NCBI GenBank assembly: GCA_963775575.1
Contig: CAVZJG010000005.1
Coordinates: 124,001 to 188,000, forward strand
Reading direction: 5' to 3'
DNA: 64,000 nt
Origin: Roseiarcus sp963775575
Lineage (GTDB): Bacteria; Pseudomonadota; Alphaproteobacteria; Rhizobiales; Beijerinckiaceae
A model generated the notes under the pieces. The model saw only the letters and a program-made list of their open reading frames with translations. It searched no databases and was not told where the DNA came from. The position numbers and the translations under genes are program-made. Below are positions 8,369 through 16,736 of this stretch, in pieces; within the stretch, counting starts at the first letter, position 1, and every line of letters begins with the position of its first letter.

Positions 8369-9619
8369 TCAGCCGAGCCCGATCGGCGCGTCCTTAAACA
8401 ACACTTCTCGGTCGCGCGCAAAATTCTTGATCAGCGGCAAAGCCGCGCCGCCGACGGCGCGCGCGTCGGCGCCGATCGCGCCGGCGACGATCGTCACGTC
8501 GGACAGCCCGCGCCGATCGAGCATCTCGACCTGTTGGGCGACGCGCGAAACCAGCTTCTCGCGCACGGCGACCGGCATCGCCCCGTCGATGACGATCGCT
8601 TCGACGTCGAGGACGGAGATCGCGGCGACCGCCGCGTAGGCGAGCGCGAACGAGGCCTCCTCGAGCCATTCGTCGAGCGGCGGCCCATAATCGTCCCAGG
8701 CCTCGGGCGTGCGCCAGATCGAGGAGGGATCGGCGCCGGCGGCTTCGATGCGCCGCTCGAGCTGGCAGATCGAGGCGCGGGAGATCAATTGCGCAACCGC
8801 CTGACGGCCGGCGTTCTGCGTGGCGATCGGCATCGATCCGAGCGCCGCGGCGTTGCCGGTGCGGCCGGGATAGAGCGCGCCGTCCAGCACCAGTCCGCCG
8901 CCGATGAACGTGCCGAGAAAGAAATAGAGGAAATCGCGATGGCGCCAGGCCTCGCCGAAAAAGAACTCCGCCGCGCAGGCCGACGTCGCGTCGTTGCAGA
9001 GCGTCACCGGATAGGGACACAGGCGCGCCAGTTCCCGTTCGATCGAGAAGGTTCGCCACGCGTCCATTTCCTCGGCCGGCGCGCCGATCTCGCTCGACCA
9101 GCTCCACAATTGAAAAGGCGAGGCGACGCCGAGGCCCGCGATGCGGCGACGCTGCGTCGGGGTCAGCGTCTGCGTCATCGGCGCCAGCGCTTCGCCGAGG
9201 AAGTCCATCACCAGATTGGGCGTCGGATAGGCGTAGGTCCGATGCGTTCGCCGCCGCACCGTTCCGCAAAAATCGATCAAGACGAGATCGCAACTGCGGC
9301 GGCCGATTTTCAGCCCCAGCGAAAACGCGCCCTCGGGATCGAGCGAGGCCGGCACCGTCGGTTGGCCGACGCGGCCGCGCAAGGGCGCCTCGCGACGCAA
9401 CAGGCCGTCGAGTTGCAGGCGATTCATGATCGCGGAGGTCGATTGCACGGAGAGCCCGGTCAGCCGCGCGACTTCGACTTTCGACAACCGCCCGAAGCGG
9501 CGAACCAGCGACAGGATCAACCGCTCGTTGTAGAGACGCACGCCCGCCTGGTCGGCGCCGGTGGCGGCCGGCGGCGAAGGGGGGAGAGGGACGGCGCTCT
9601 GGTCGACCGCTTCGGACAT
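8369..9619 (-). CDS. ROK-family transcriptional regulator
   Basis: 416 residues. Residues 25-95 form a winged helix-turn-helix (VRRFGRLSKVEVARLTGLS). The rest is a ROK sugar-kinase-like fold. The ATP phosphate-binding DxGGT loop of active ROK kinases is replaced by LKIGRRS, and the zinc motif CGCGxxGCxE is missing, so this is a regulator and not a kinase. It is divergent from the FrcB gene and lies 112 bases upstream of zwf, so it likely senses sugar or sugar phosphate and controls uptake and possibly zwf-pgl. Ligand and operator are unknown. Confidence 0.88.
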   Translation of the reverse strand: MSEAVDQSAVPLPPSPPAATGADQAGVRLYNERLILSLVRRFGRLSKVEVARLTGLSVQSTSAIMNRLQLDGLLRREAPLRGRVGQPTVPASLDPEGAFSLGLKIGRRSCDLVLIDFCGTVRRRTHRTYAYPTPNLVMDFLGEALAPMTQTLTPTQRRRIAGLGVASPFQLWSWSSEIGAPAEEMDAWRTFSIERELARLCPYPVTLCNDATSACAAEFFFGEAWRHRDFLYFFLGTFIGGGLVLDGALYPGRTGNAAALGSMPIATQNAGRQAVAQLISRASICQLERRIEAAGADPSSIWRTPEAWDDYGPPLDEWLEEASFALAYAAVAAISVLDVEAIVIDGAMPVAVREKLVSRVAQQVEMLDRRGLSDVTIVAGAIGADARAVGGAALPLIKNFARDREVLFKDAPIGLG

Positions 9620-9684
9620 GGACTCTCCTCGCGCATCGTCCCCGTCGGCGCGGTTTAGCGGCGACCGCGTTCGCCGTCGCCTTT

Positions 9685-9772
9685 AGCATGCTGCGACAAA
9701 ACCCCGCAGTCAACAATAATTCAGGCGGATTGATTTATCCATTGACTCTCGCCCCGGTTCGGGTCCCTATAG
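9685..9772. promoter_or_regulatory. Divergent promoters between the ROK regulator and frcB
   Basis: Plus strand: TTGACT (9742-9747), 18 bases, then CCTATA (9766-9771), reading toward frcB. Minus strand: the reverse complement of 9708-9713 is TTGACT, and 17 bases on is CATGCT (9685-9690), reading toward the ROK gene. The palindrome AGCATGCT (9685-9692) covers the minus -10 and is a candidate operator half. Positions and spacing are seen; activity is inferred. Confidence 0.5.
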
Positions 9773-9880
9773 CGGCGCGACGGCGCGAACCCGACCCCGG
9801 GGCGGGTCGGTTCGCGGATTTCGCCAAGGTCATGCGCGAAGCGCAGTCACCGTCGCCGGTGAGTTGTTTCGGAGGAACCC

Positions 9881-10891
9881 ATGTCCAAGAAATTCTGGAT
9901 TTTGTCGACCGCGGCGATCGCGGCTCTGTCGATCGCGATGACGAGCGCGCCCACTTTCGCCGCCGAGACGCTCGTTGGCCTGATCACCAAGACCAACACC
10001 AACCCCTTCTTCGTCAAGATGAAGGAAGGCGCCGAGGCCAAGGCCAAGGAGCTCGGCGTCACCCTGCAGTCCTACGCCGGCAAGTTCGACGGCGACAACG
10101 ACGGTCAGGTCGCCGCCATCGAGCAGCTGATGGCCGCCGGCGCGAAGGGCATCCTGCTGGTGCCGAGCGACTCCAACGCGATCGTGCCGACGGTCGACAA
10201 GGCCCGCAAGGCCGGCGTCCTCGTCATCACCCTCGACACCTCGCTCAATCCGCCGACCGCGGCCGACGCTAACATTGGCACGGACAACTACAAGGCGGGC
10301 GTCCTCATCGGGCAGTGGGCGAAGGGCGCGCTGGGCGACAAGGCGGCCTCGGCGAAGATCGCGACCCTCGACGGCGCGGTCAACAAGCCCTCCGTCGACG
10401 TTCAGCGTCACAACGGCTTCCTCGACGGATTCGGCATCAAGGTCAAGGATCCGAGCACCTACGCGGAAAGCGACAGCCCGCAGATCGTAGGCTCCGACGT
10501 GACCGCCGGCTCCGAAGAAGGCGGCCGCACTGCGATGGAGAAGATCCTGCAAAAGGGTGACGTCAATCTCGTCTACGCGATCAACGAGCCGGCCGCTTAC
10601 GGCGGCTATGCGGCGCTGAAGGCCGCGGGCAAGGACAAGGGCGTGACCATCGTCGCCGTCGACGGCGGCTGCAACGGCGTCAAGATGATGAAGGACGGCA
10701 TCATCGGCGGCGACTCGCAGCAGTATCCGCTGCTGATGGCGGCCGACGGCGTCCAGCAGGTCGTCGACTTCGTCAAGAACGGCACGAAGCCGGCCAGCAT
10801 CGACAGCGGCGAGAAGCTGATCACCGACCATCCCGTCGCCGGCGTTCCGTCGATCACCACCGACGAGGCGAAGAAGCTCTGTTGGGGTTGA
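9881..10891 (+). CDS. frcB: Fructose-type sugar ABC transporter, periplasmic binding protein
   Basis: 336 residues. A signal peptide with cleavage near the Ala-rich PTFAAE (about residue 27) is followed by a type 1 periplasmic binding fold (ETLVGLITKTNTNPFFVKMK). Sequence and gene order match FrcB of rhizobia, which binds fructose, ribose and mannose. The ATG follows GGAGGAACCC, a strong ribosome site. It is followed by a permease and an ATPase. A stem-loop after the stop may raise its level over the membrane parts. Confidence 0.88.
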   Translation: MSKKFWILSTAAIAALSIAMTSAPTFAAETLVGLITKTNTNPFFVKMKEGAEAKAKELGVTLQSYAGKFDGDNDGQVAAIEQLMAAGAKGILLVPSDSNAIVPTVDKARKAGVLVITLDTSLNPPTAADANIGTDNYKAGVLIGQWAKGALGDKAASAKIATLDGAVNKPSVDVQRHNGFLDGFGIKVKDPSTYAESDSPQIVGSDVTAGSEEGGRTAMEKILQKGDVNLVYAINEPAAYGGYAALKAAGKDKGVTIVAVDGGCNGVKMMKDGIIGGDSQQYPLLMAADGVQQVVDFVKNGTKPASIDSGEKLITDHPVAGVPSITTDEAKKLCWG

Positions 10892-10941
10892 TTTCGGCGG
10901 GGTTCGGAGCTTAATTCTCTGAACGACTAGGCTTCGGCGCC

Positions 10942-10958
10942 CGCGGGTTTCGCCCGCG
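10942..10958 (+). terminator. Intercistronic stem-loop after frcB
   Basis: CGCGGG, loop TTTCG, CCCGCG, with no U-run. It lies in the 116-base gap between frcB and frcC. Such hairpins commonly protect the binding-protein mRNA or partly stop transcription, which fits the need for excess binding protein. It is not a full intrinsic terminator. Confidence 0.5.
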
Positions 10959-11007
10959 AGCACCGAGTTTCAAGACAGGGCGACTCGAGGCAGCGATCGA
11001 GTGAGCT

Positions 11008-12093
11008 ATGAGCCAAGCCTCAGAACAGCGACCGCTCGCGCCGCAGGAACTTGAAGAGGTGCTGGCGGCGGCTTCCACCGCACGGGCGCAATTCGAGGAG
11101 GAGCGTCTCGATTTCCTGCAGCGCGTCCAGCGTTTCCTGCATCTCTATCCGACCACGGTTCCCTTCATCGTGCTGGCGCTGGGCCTCGCGCTCGGGGTCA
11201 GCGTCAACTATTCGCATTTCGTCACCGGCAGCAATCTGTCGACGGTGCTGACGCAGGTGACGATCGTTGGCATTCTCGGCATCGGCCAGACGCTGGTGAT
11301 TCTGACTGCCGGCATCGACCTCTCGGTCGGCGTCATCATGGTCATTTCGTCGGTCGTCATGGGTCGTCTGGCGGTCATCGACGGGCTGCCGATCTTTCTC
11401 GCCTTTCCGATCGGCCTGCTGACGGGCGTCGCGTTCGGCGCGCTCAACGGCTTCTTCGTGACGCGCATGCGAATGCCGCCGTTCATCGTCACCCTCGGTA
11501 CGCTATCGGTCATCGGCGCGCTCAACACCTTCTACTCGCAGAGCGAAACCATTCGGATGCAGGACCTCGACGCCAAGGCGCCGTTCCTGCAGCTGATGGG
11601 CGTTCCATTCGAGATCGGCGGCTCACGCATCATCCTCGGCAGCTTCCTCTTGGTCGCGCTTGCGGCCGTCGTCTGGTACGTCCTCAACCGCACCGCCTAC
11701 GGCCGCCACGTCTACGCGACCGGCGACGACCCGGAAGCGGCGCGGCTCGCCGGCATCAACACCGATCGGGTGCTGTTCAGCGTCTACATTCTGGCGGGGC
11801 TCATCTCGGCGATCGCCGGCTGGGCGCTGATCGGCCGCATCGGCGCGATCAGCCCGACGTCCGGCTCGAACGCCAACCTCGACAGCATCACCGCCGTGGT
11901 GATCGGCGGCACCTCGCTGTTCGGCGGGCGCGGCTCGATCGTCGGAACGCTGATCGGGGCGCTGATCGTCGGCGTGTTCCGCTCGGCGGTGTCGCTCGCC
12001 GGGCTCGATGTCCTCTGGCAGGAATTCGCCATCGGCGTGCTGATCATCGTCGCGGTCGCGCTCGACCAGTGGATTCGGAGAATCTCGCAATGA
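11008..12093 (+). CDS. frcC: Fructose-type sugar ABC transporter, permease
   Basis: 361 residues, inner membrane. A charged cytoplasmic N-terminus of about 50 residues is followed by eight to ten hydrophobic segments. The family motifs LTAGIDLSVG and the GGTSLFGGRGS loop that contacts the ATPase are present, as in RbsC/FrcC permeases. Its stop overlaps the start of frcA as ATGA. Substrate is assigned from the neighbouring binding protein. Confidence 0.88.
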   Translation: MSQASEQRPLAPQELEEVLAAASTARAQFEEERLDFLQRVQRFLHLYPTTVPFIVLALGLALGVSVNYSHFVTGSNLSTVLTQVTIVGILGIGQTLVILTAGIDLSVGVIMVISSVVMGRLAVIDGLPIFLAFPIGLLTGVAFGALNGFFVTRMRMPPFIVTLGTLSVIGALNTFYSQSETIRMQDLDAKAPFLQLMGVPFEIGGSRIILGSFLLVALAAVVWYVLNRTAYGRHVYATGDDPEAARLAGINTDRVLFSVYILAGLISAIAGWALIGRIGAISPTSGSNANLDSITAVVIGGTSLFGGRGSIVGTLIGALIVGVFRSAVSLAGLDVLWQEFAIGVLIIVAVALDQWIRRISQ

Positions 12094-12869
12094 GCGTCGA
12101 ACCGATCCTCACCGCTCGCGGGCTGGTTAAGAGATTCGGCCGCGTCATCGCGCTCGACCGCACCGACTTCGACCTCTATCCCAACGAGATTCTCGCCGTG
12201 ATCGGCGACAACGGCGCCGGCAAGTCGACGATGATCAAGGCGCTGTGCGGCGCGATTACGCCGGACGCCGGCGAGATCCGCCTCGCCGGCGAGATCGTGC
12301 ATTTCAAATCGCCGATCGACGCGCGCGAGGCGGGCATCGAGACCGTCTATCAGAATCTCGCGCTGTCGCCGGCGCTGTCGATCGCCGACAATATATTCCT
12401 CGGGCGCGAAGTGCGATCGCCAGGCCTCTTCGGCACGGTCTTCCGTAGTCTCGATCGCGCCGCGATGCAGAAGTTCGCGCGCGACAAGCTGAACGAGATC
12501 GGGTTGATGACGATCCAAAACATCGGCCAGCCGGTGGAGACGCTTTCGGGCGGCCAACGCCAGGGCGTCGCGGTGGCGCGCGCGGCCGCCTTTGCGCGGC
12601 GCGTCGTCATCATGGACGAGCCGACCGCGGCGCTGGGGGTGAAGGAATCGCGGCGCGTGCTCGAACTCATCCTCGACGTGAAGAAGCGCGGGCTTCCCAT
12701 CATCCTCATTTCGCACAATATGCCGCACGTCTTCGAGGTCGCCGACCGCATCCACATCCATCGGCTCGGCCGGCGTCTGACGGTGATCGATCCCAAGAAG
12801 CAGACGATGTCGGACGCCGTCGCGATGATGACGGGCGCGATGGCGCCGCCCGTGGATCAAGCCGCTTGA
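12090..12869 (+). CDS. frcA: Fructose-type sugar ABC transporter, ATP-binding protein
   Basis: 259 residues with a single nucleotide-binding domain, as in FrcA and unlike the double-domain RbsA type. Walker A GDNGAGKST, signature LSGGQRQ and Walker B VVIMDEPTAAL are all present. The start overlaps the frcC stop (ATGA); an upstream in-frame ATG at 12069 lies inside frcC. In rhizobia a fructokinase gene (frcK) follows frcBCA; none is found here. Confidence 0.9.
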   Translation: MSVEPILTARGLVKRFGRVIALDRTDFDLYPNEILAVIGDNGAGKSTMIKALCGAITPDAGEIRLAGEIVHFKSPIDAREAGIETVYQNLALSPALSIADNIFLGREVRSPGLFGTVFRSLDRAAMQKFARDKLNEIGLMTIQNIGQPVETLSGGQRQGVAVARAAAFARRVVIMDEPTAALGVKESRRVLELILDVKKRGLPIILISHNMPHVFEVADRIHIHRLGRRLTVIDPKKQTMSDAVAMMTGAMAPPVDQAA

Positions 12870-13000
12870 TCGTCTCGATCAAGCCGCCTGAAATCGACGC
12901 GAGTCGCCCTTGCGGCCGCGGCAGGGCGCGCATAGATGCCTGACGCGGGCGCGCGCCGCGCTTTCGACCGATTTTCGCGCCCTCGGGGAGAATTCCGCTC

Positions 13001-14035
13001 ATGCGTTATCGACCGCTCGGCCGCACCGGCCAGTTCGTCTCGGAGATTTGTCTCGGGGCGATGACCTTCGGCGGCGGCGCCGGATTTTGGCGCGCCATCG
13101 GCGCGGTCGACCAGAAGGGCGCGACGGCGCTGGTCGGGCGCGCGCTGGAGGCGGGCGTCAACTTCATCGACACCGCCGACGTCTATTCGGAAGGCCAGTC
13201 CGAAGTCATGGTCGGCCAGGCGCTGCGCGATCTCAAGGTCAAGCGCGAGGACGTCGTCGTCGCCACCAAGGTGCGCGGCCGCACCGGGCCGGGCCCCAAC
13301 GCGGTCGGCCTGTCGCGCGGCCACATCATGGATCAGATCGCCGGCTCCCTGAAGCGGCTCGGGCTCGACCACGTCGACCTCTATCAGATCCACGGCTTCG
13401 ATCCTGCAACGCCGATCGAGGAAACCTTGCGCGCGCTCGACGACTGCGTTTCGCGCGGCCTCACGCGCGTCATCGGCTGCTCCAACCTCGCGGCCTGGCA
13501 AATCATGAAGGCGCTGGGGATTTCCGAGCGGCGCGGCTTCGCCCGCTTCGAGACGGTGCAGGCCTATTACACCATCGCCGGGCGCGATCTCGAGCGCGAG
13601 ATCCTGCCGCTGGTCGAGGACCAGGGCCTCGGCGTGATGGTGTGGAGCCCGCTGGCCGGCGGCCTGCTGACCGGCAAGTTCGCCCGCGACGGCGCCAAGC
13701 CGAGCGATGCGCGGCGCGCATCGTTCGATTTTCCGCCGGTCGATCGCCAGCGCGCGTTCGACGTCATCGACGTCATGCGGCCGATCGCCGAGGCGCACGG
13801 CGCCTCGGTGGCGCGCGTCGCGCTCGCCTGGCTGCTGCAGCGCAAGGGCGTCATGAGCGTGATCGTCGGCGCCAAGACGATCGCGCAGCTCGACGACAAT
13901 CTCGCCGCCGCCAAGCTGACCCTCAGCGCCGGGGAAATCGCGGCGCTCGACAAGGTCAGCGCGCCGACGCTCGAATATCCCGGCTGGATGATCGCGCGTC
14001 AGGGCGGCGAGCGCTGGCCCGAGCCGAAGGACTGA
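13001..14035 (+). CDS. Aldo/keto reductase
   Basis: 344 residues, a TIM-barrel NADPH-dependent oxidoreductase. The catalytic tetrad is visible as DTADVY (Asp and Tyr near residues 58 and 63), K in VVATK and H in YQIHGFD. The C-terminal IVGAKTIAQLDDNL segment is the cofactor-binding region. Start follows GGGGAGA. It lies downstream of the frc genes in the same direction and just ahead of a Gfo/Idh enzyme, suggesting sugar or sugar-aldehyde metabolism; the substrate cannot be told. Confidence 0.88.
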   Translation: MRYRPLGRTGQFVSEICLGAMTFGGGAGFWRAIGAVDQKGATALVGRALEAGVNFIDTADVYSEGQSEVMVGQALRDLKVKREDVVVATKVRGRTGPGPNAVGLSRGHIMDQIAGSLKRLGLDHVDLYQIHGFDPATPIEETLRALDDCVSRGLTRVIGCSNLAAWQIMKALGISERRGFARFETVQAYYTIAGRDLEREILPLVEDQGLGVMVWSPLAGGLLTGKFARDGAKPSDARRASFDFPPVDRQRAFDVIDVMRPIAEAHGASVARVALAWLLQRKGVMSVIVGAKTIAQLDDNLAAAKLTLSAGEIAALDKVSAPTLEYPGWMIARQGGERWPEPKD

Positions 14036-14059
14036 GAGCGAACGCGACAGGGGGGCGGA

Positions 14060-15064
14060 ATGACTCGCAAAGTTTCCTGGGGCATGCTCGGCGCGGCGAG
14101 GATCGGCGTCGAGAAGGTCGTCCCGGCGATGCAACGCGGCGAGGCCTCGCGCGTCGACGCGATCGCCTCGCGCGACCTCGCCAAGGCGCGCCGCGCCGCG
14201 GCCGCTCTCGGCGTCGCCAAGGCCTACGGCTCCTATGAGGAGCTCCTCGCCGATCCCGCGATCGAAGCGATCTACAATCCGCTGCCCAACGACCTGCATG
14301 TCCCCTGGACGATCCGCGCGCTGGAAGCGGGCAAGCACGTGCTGTGCGAGAAGCCGATCGCGCTCGACGCGGCTCAAGCGAGCGCGCTGATCGAAGCGCG
14401 CCGGCGCTCCGGCAAGCTGGTCGCGGAAGGCTTCATGGTGCGCTTTCACCCGCAATGGCGGCGGGCGCGCGAGATCGCGCGTTCGGGCGAGATCGGGACG
14501 CCGCGCGCGATCCAGACGTTCTTTTCCTATTCTCTGACCGACGCCGACAACATCCGCAACCGGCCGCCGGGCGGCGGCGGGCTCTACGACATCGGCTGCT
14601 ACGCGATCTCGACCGCGCGATTCGTCTTTTCCGCCGAGCCGACGCGCGTCGTCGCCGCGCTCGACGTCGACCCCGCCTTCGGCACGGATCGATTGGCGAG
14701 CGCGCTGATCGAGTTTCCCGGCGGCCGGCATCTGTCGTTCACCTGCGCGACGCAGCTCTCGGCGCATCAGCGCGCGACCATCGTCGGCGAGACGGGCCGC
14801 ATCGAAATCGCCATTCCCTTCAACGCGCCGCCCGACTGGCCGGCGCGCATCACGATCGACAGCGGCGCCGATCTCGTCGGCGGCGGCGCGCGCGTCGAGG
14901 AATTTCCGCCTTGCGATCAATACACGCTGCAAGGCGACGCGGTCTCGCGCGCGATCCGTGGCGAAGCGCCGCTGGAATTCCCCATCGAGGACGCGATCGC
15001 CAACATGCGCGTCATCGACGCGGCGTTTCGCTCGGCGCGCGGCGGCGGGTGGGAGAAGCCGTAA
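14060..15064 (+). CDS. Gfo/Idh/MocA-family oxidoreductase
   Basis: 334 residues. N-terminal Rossmann domain (WGMLGAARIG at residues 7-16) and the family signature CEKPIALD near residue 97 with the conserved Lys, followed by the alpha/beta C-terminal domain (GGGGLYDIGCYAI). Such enzymes oxidise sugars or inositols with NAD(P). It starts 24 bases after the aldo/keto reductase with a strong AGGGGGGCGGA site. Its last 53 bases overlap the convergent EamA gene. Confidence 0.88.
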   Translation: MTRKVSWGMLGAARIGVEKVVPAMQRGEASRVDAIASRDLAKARRAAAALGVAKAYGSYEELLADPAIEAIYNPLPNDLHVPWTIRALEAGKHVLCEKPIALDAAQASALIEARRRSGKLVAEGFMVRFHPQWRRAREIARSGEIGTPRAIQTFFSYSLTDADNIRNRPPGGGGLYDIGCYAISTARFVFSAEPTRVVAALDVDPAFGTDRLASALIEFPGGRHLSFTCATQLSAHQRATIVGETGRIEIAIPFNAPPDWPARITIDSGADLVGGGARVEEFPPCDQYTLQGDAVSRAIRGEAPLEFPIEDAIANMRVIDAAFRSARGGGWEKP

Positions 15065-15962
15065 GCGGGCCCGACAACAGCACGGCGGCGAGAATGATCG
15101 CGCCGCCGACAATCTGCAGTCGCATCATCCCCTCGCCGAGCACGGTCCAGGCCGCCAGCGCCGTGAACGGCGGCTGGGCAAGGATCACCAGCGCGATCAC
15201 GGCGACTGGCGCGCGGCCCATCGCCACCGAGGTCAGCCCCTGTCCCAGCGCGTGGACGCCGAAGGCGAGCAGCGCGACGATCATCCAGCCGAACGCGCTC
15301 GACGGGATCATCTTCTCGCCGTGGAGCCACGCGGCGGCGGCGAGGACGACGCCCGAGACCGCCGCCGTCCACAGCGTCGCCGCCACGGCGTCGAGCCTGA
15401 CGCGGAGCTGTTTGATCATGAGGAGATAGCACGAGTAGGTGATCGACGAGCAGAGCGCGAGGAAGTCGCCGAAGCCGATGCGCGTCGGGGCGACCATTCC
15501 GGCCATCGTCCAGGCGCCGAAAAGCGCCACGCCGAGCGCTAGCCACATTCGCGACGGCGAACGCTCGCGGAAGAACAGCGCGCCGCCGATGACCGTGAAG
15601 ATCGGCCCGACGGCGCCGATGAAGGCCGCATTGGCGATCTTGGTCTCGGTCAGCGAGACGTGGAACAAGCCGATGTTGAGCGCGAAGGCGAGACCGGCGA
15701 AAATCAGCAGGCCGGCGGAACGTCCGAGATTCGGGGCGTCGCACCGGTCGCGCTGGACGAGCTTCGCCCACGCCGCCAGCGCCGGCACGGCGAGCCCGAC
15801 GCGCCAGGCGCCGGCGGCGAACGGTCCGACGTCGAGCAGACGCACGAGCACGCCCGACCAAGCGGTGATCAGCGTCCCTGCGATCATCGCGGCGACGCCG
15901 AGGCGGTCGACCTTCGAAGGGGATGTGGGGAGCGCGTCTGCGACGCGCGAAGCGGAGGACAT
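15012..15962 (-). CDS. EamA/DMT-family transporter
   Basis: 316 residues with about ten membrane segments and the two EamA repeats (about 22-150 and 160-295). Drug/metabolite transporter superfamily in the inner membrane, often exporting amino acids or small metabolites; the substrate is unknown. The final codons overlap the Gfo/Idh gene on the other strand. It is the last gene before the second island. Confidence 0.88.
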   Translation of the reverse strand: MSSASRVADALPTSPSKVDRLGVAAMIAGTLITAWSGVLVRLLDVGPFAAGAWRVGLAVPALAAWAKLVQRDRCDAPNLGRSAGLLIFAGLAFALNIGLFHVSLTETKIANAAFIGAVGPIFTVIGGALFFRERSPSRMWLALGVALFGAWTMAGMVAPTRIGFGDFLALCSSITYSCYLLMIKQLRVRLDAVAATLWTAAVSGVVLAAAAWLHGEKMIPSSAFGWMIVALLAFGVHALGQGLTSVAMGRAPVAVIALVILAQPPFTALAAWTVLGEGMMRLQIVGGAIILAAVLLSGPLTASPTRRRAPSETPRR

Positions 15963-16121
15963 CGCCCTTGGTTAGCTGATTTCCAGGGGCGATGGCCAGC
16001 CCGAAGTCGAGATCGCGCGCTATGGAACGAAGGATGCGGCTCGAACGCGCCGTTTTCGCGTAGCGGCGCGCGTTGCGCAATTCGATGGACCGCAGCAACG
16101 CTCGAGGCGGAACGGCGCGGG

Positions 16122-16209
16122 TGGACTGCGCCCCATCGCTGAGACACGGCTAATTCGGCGACCAGGCGATTTCTGCTTTTGGTTGGCGATTGCGGGCGTG
16201 GCTAAACGG
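16122..16209 (+). repeat. 88-bp direct repeat, left copy
   Basis: Matches 20480-20567 over 88 bases without gaps, with about 80-85 % of positions identical. The best-conserved blocks are TCGCTGAGACACGGC and TTCTGCTTTTGGTTGGCG. The two copies bracket the lone 1245-residue gene and the third family A element. It could be an attachment-site duplication, a dispersed repeat or a remnant of homologous insertion. It does not fold as a tRNA. Confidence 0.75.
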
Positions 16210-16389
16210 AACCGCCGCCAGCGGCTCGCCTCTCGACGGGGCCGGGACCGGCGCGCGCGGCCGGTCCGGTCCGCGATGAAGCGGCTTCAATGGCTTGAGC
16301 GCGCTTTTCTGTCCAAGTCGGCGCCCGCGTCGCCGAAGGTCGGGGTCTTGCCCGACCGCGCGCCGGCCGCGGGCCTGAACCAAACAGGC

Positions 16390-16589
16390 CGCCGCCATTC
16401 GCCGCCGATCTCTTGGAGGCGAAAATTCCGATTGAAATGGGCTGTCAAGGGCGCGCCATAGCCCGTCGTAAGACGGGCGTCCTACGACGCCCTACGGCGC
16501 GCGGCGCCTGCGGCGGTCGAGACCCTTGACAGCCCATTTCAATCGGAAAAGGGTCTCTTCCAAGAGATCGACGGCGAATGGCGGCGGCC
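16390..16589. repeat. Palindromic element family A, copy 3 (diverged)
   Basis: A perfect 26-bp stem (16426-16451 with 16523-16548) has the same ends as copies 1 and 2 (TTCCGA to GGCTGTCAAGGG) but a different middle (TTGAAATG against AGCCGAGA). The difference appears on both arms, so pairing is kept. The 71-base loop contains a second hairpin CGTCGTA/TACGACG. The outer arms, CCGATCTCTTGGA and its partner TCCAAGAGATCG, also resemble copy 1. It ends 148 bases before the large gene. The rest of 15963-16736 shows no gene. Confidence 0.8.
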
Positions 16590-16736
16590 GGGGAGCGTGC
16601 CGTTGCCGCGAGAGTGCGCTTAGCTTGCCTCTACTCGGCGATCGCCGTGGAGAAATCGCAGGGTCGGTAGTTAAGCGCAGTGTCACCGTAACCCCGTAAC
16701 CCAATTTCTTGCAATCGCTATCGGAACCTACTGGCT

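Noticed and set aside
16122..16209. The direct repeat as a tRNA gene or tRNA fragment used as an attachment site
   Set aside because: No acceptor stem, no TTCRANYC T-loop and no cloverleaf could be folded on either strand.
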